From: Clostridiales bacterium
GTDB taxonomy: Bacteria; Bacillota; Clostridia; Lachnospirales; Lachnospiraceae
Length of the DNA: 6,165 nt
Assembly (NCBI GenBank): GCA_020859965.1
Contig: JAJBVF010000061.1
Coordinates: forward strand, 1-6,165
Direction of reading: 5' to 3'
The notes under the pieces are model-generated. The model had not been told where the DNA came from and did not search any database. It worked only from the letters and a program-made list of their open reading frames with translations. This document shows positions 6,130 through 6,165 of the stretch, piece after piece. The position numbers were made by a program, and so were the translations under genes. Numbering within the stretch: the stretch's first letter is position 1; every line of letters begins with the position of its first letter.

Positions 6130-6143
6130 TTTTTACGTAAAAA
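6130..6143. promoter_or_regulatory. Distal operator-like palindrome TTTTTACGTAAAAA
   Basis: A perfect 14-bp palindrome whose core TTTACGTAAA is identical to the one at 5965-5974. The centres are 167 bp apart, about 16 helical turns, on either side of the predicted promoter. The rest of the region from 6045 to the right edge is AT-rich and shows no gene that I can support. Confidence 0.5.
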
Positions 6144-6165
6144 TTCCTCAGGCAGCCATTATCTG

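Noticed and set aside
6112..6140. Plus-strand TTGACA (6112-6117) as the -35 of a divergent promoter
   Set aside because: The -35 is perfect, but at 15-19 bases downstream there is only ACGTAA-like sequence and no acceptable -10. A divergent gene would lie outside the window, so it cannot be supported.
6148..6165. Possible tail of an upstream minus-strand gene ending in TGA at 6148-6150
   Set aside because: Only five codons would be visible and another frame also closes at once; there is nothing to separate it from chance.

Overview
The window most likely comes from a Gram-positive, moderate-GC Firmicute, probably a gut-type member of the Lachnospiraceae or a close relative. The basis is strong GGAGG ribosome binding sites, the AddB-type (not RecB/RecC) N-terminus at the left edge, and the style of the transporter proteins. 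This is inference from protein character only; no database was consulted. All genes I can support lie on the minus strand, so transcription runs right to left.

Right to left: 5880-6165 is an AT-rich control region. It has one plausible promoter (about 6018-6044), a dense cluster of small palindromes just downstream of it (5955-5979), and a second copy of one palindrome about 167 bp upstream (6130-6143). Next comes a four-gene sugar-utilisation operon. It encodes a periplasmic-binding-protein-type sugar receptor (4914-5879), a two-domain RbsA-like ATPase (3258-4754), an RbsC-like permease (2261-3256) and a cytoplasmic glycoside hydrolase of the GH32 type (761-2236). A 159-bp gap with two hairpins, one shaped like an intrinsic terminator, separates the receptor gene from the ATPase gene. 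The last three genes are tightly packed (1 bp and 24 bp apart). The operon ends at an intrinsic terminator (682-708). A hairpin-rich stretch and a separate promoter follow, and then the first 147 codons of addB (DNA repair helicase-nuclease subunit), which runs off the left edge.

The genes fit a simple route: the receptor captures a sugar outside the membrane, the ATPase and permease import it unphosphorylated, and the GH32-type enzyme hydrolyses it inside the cell. The most natural substrate class is a small fructoside, but the hydrolase lacks the textbook NDPNG motif and the exact substrate cannot be read from the sequence. No regulator, kinase or further catabolic gene is in the window.

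I do not see a radically new system. The points most worth a second look are a 16-base sequence repeated next to both terminator hairpins, the hairpin block upstream of addB, the palindrome arrangement around the operon promoter, and the unusual active-site motif of the hydrolase.
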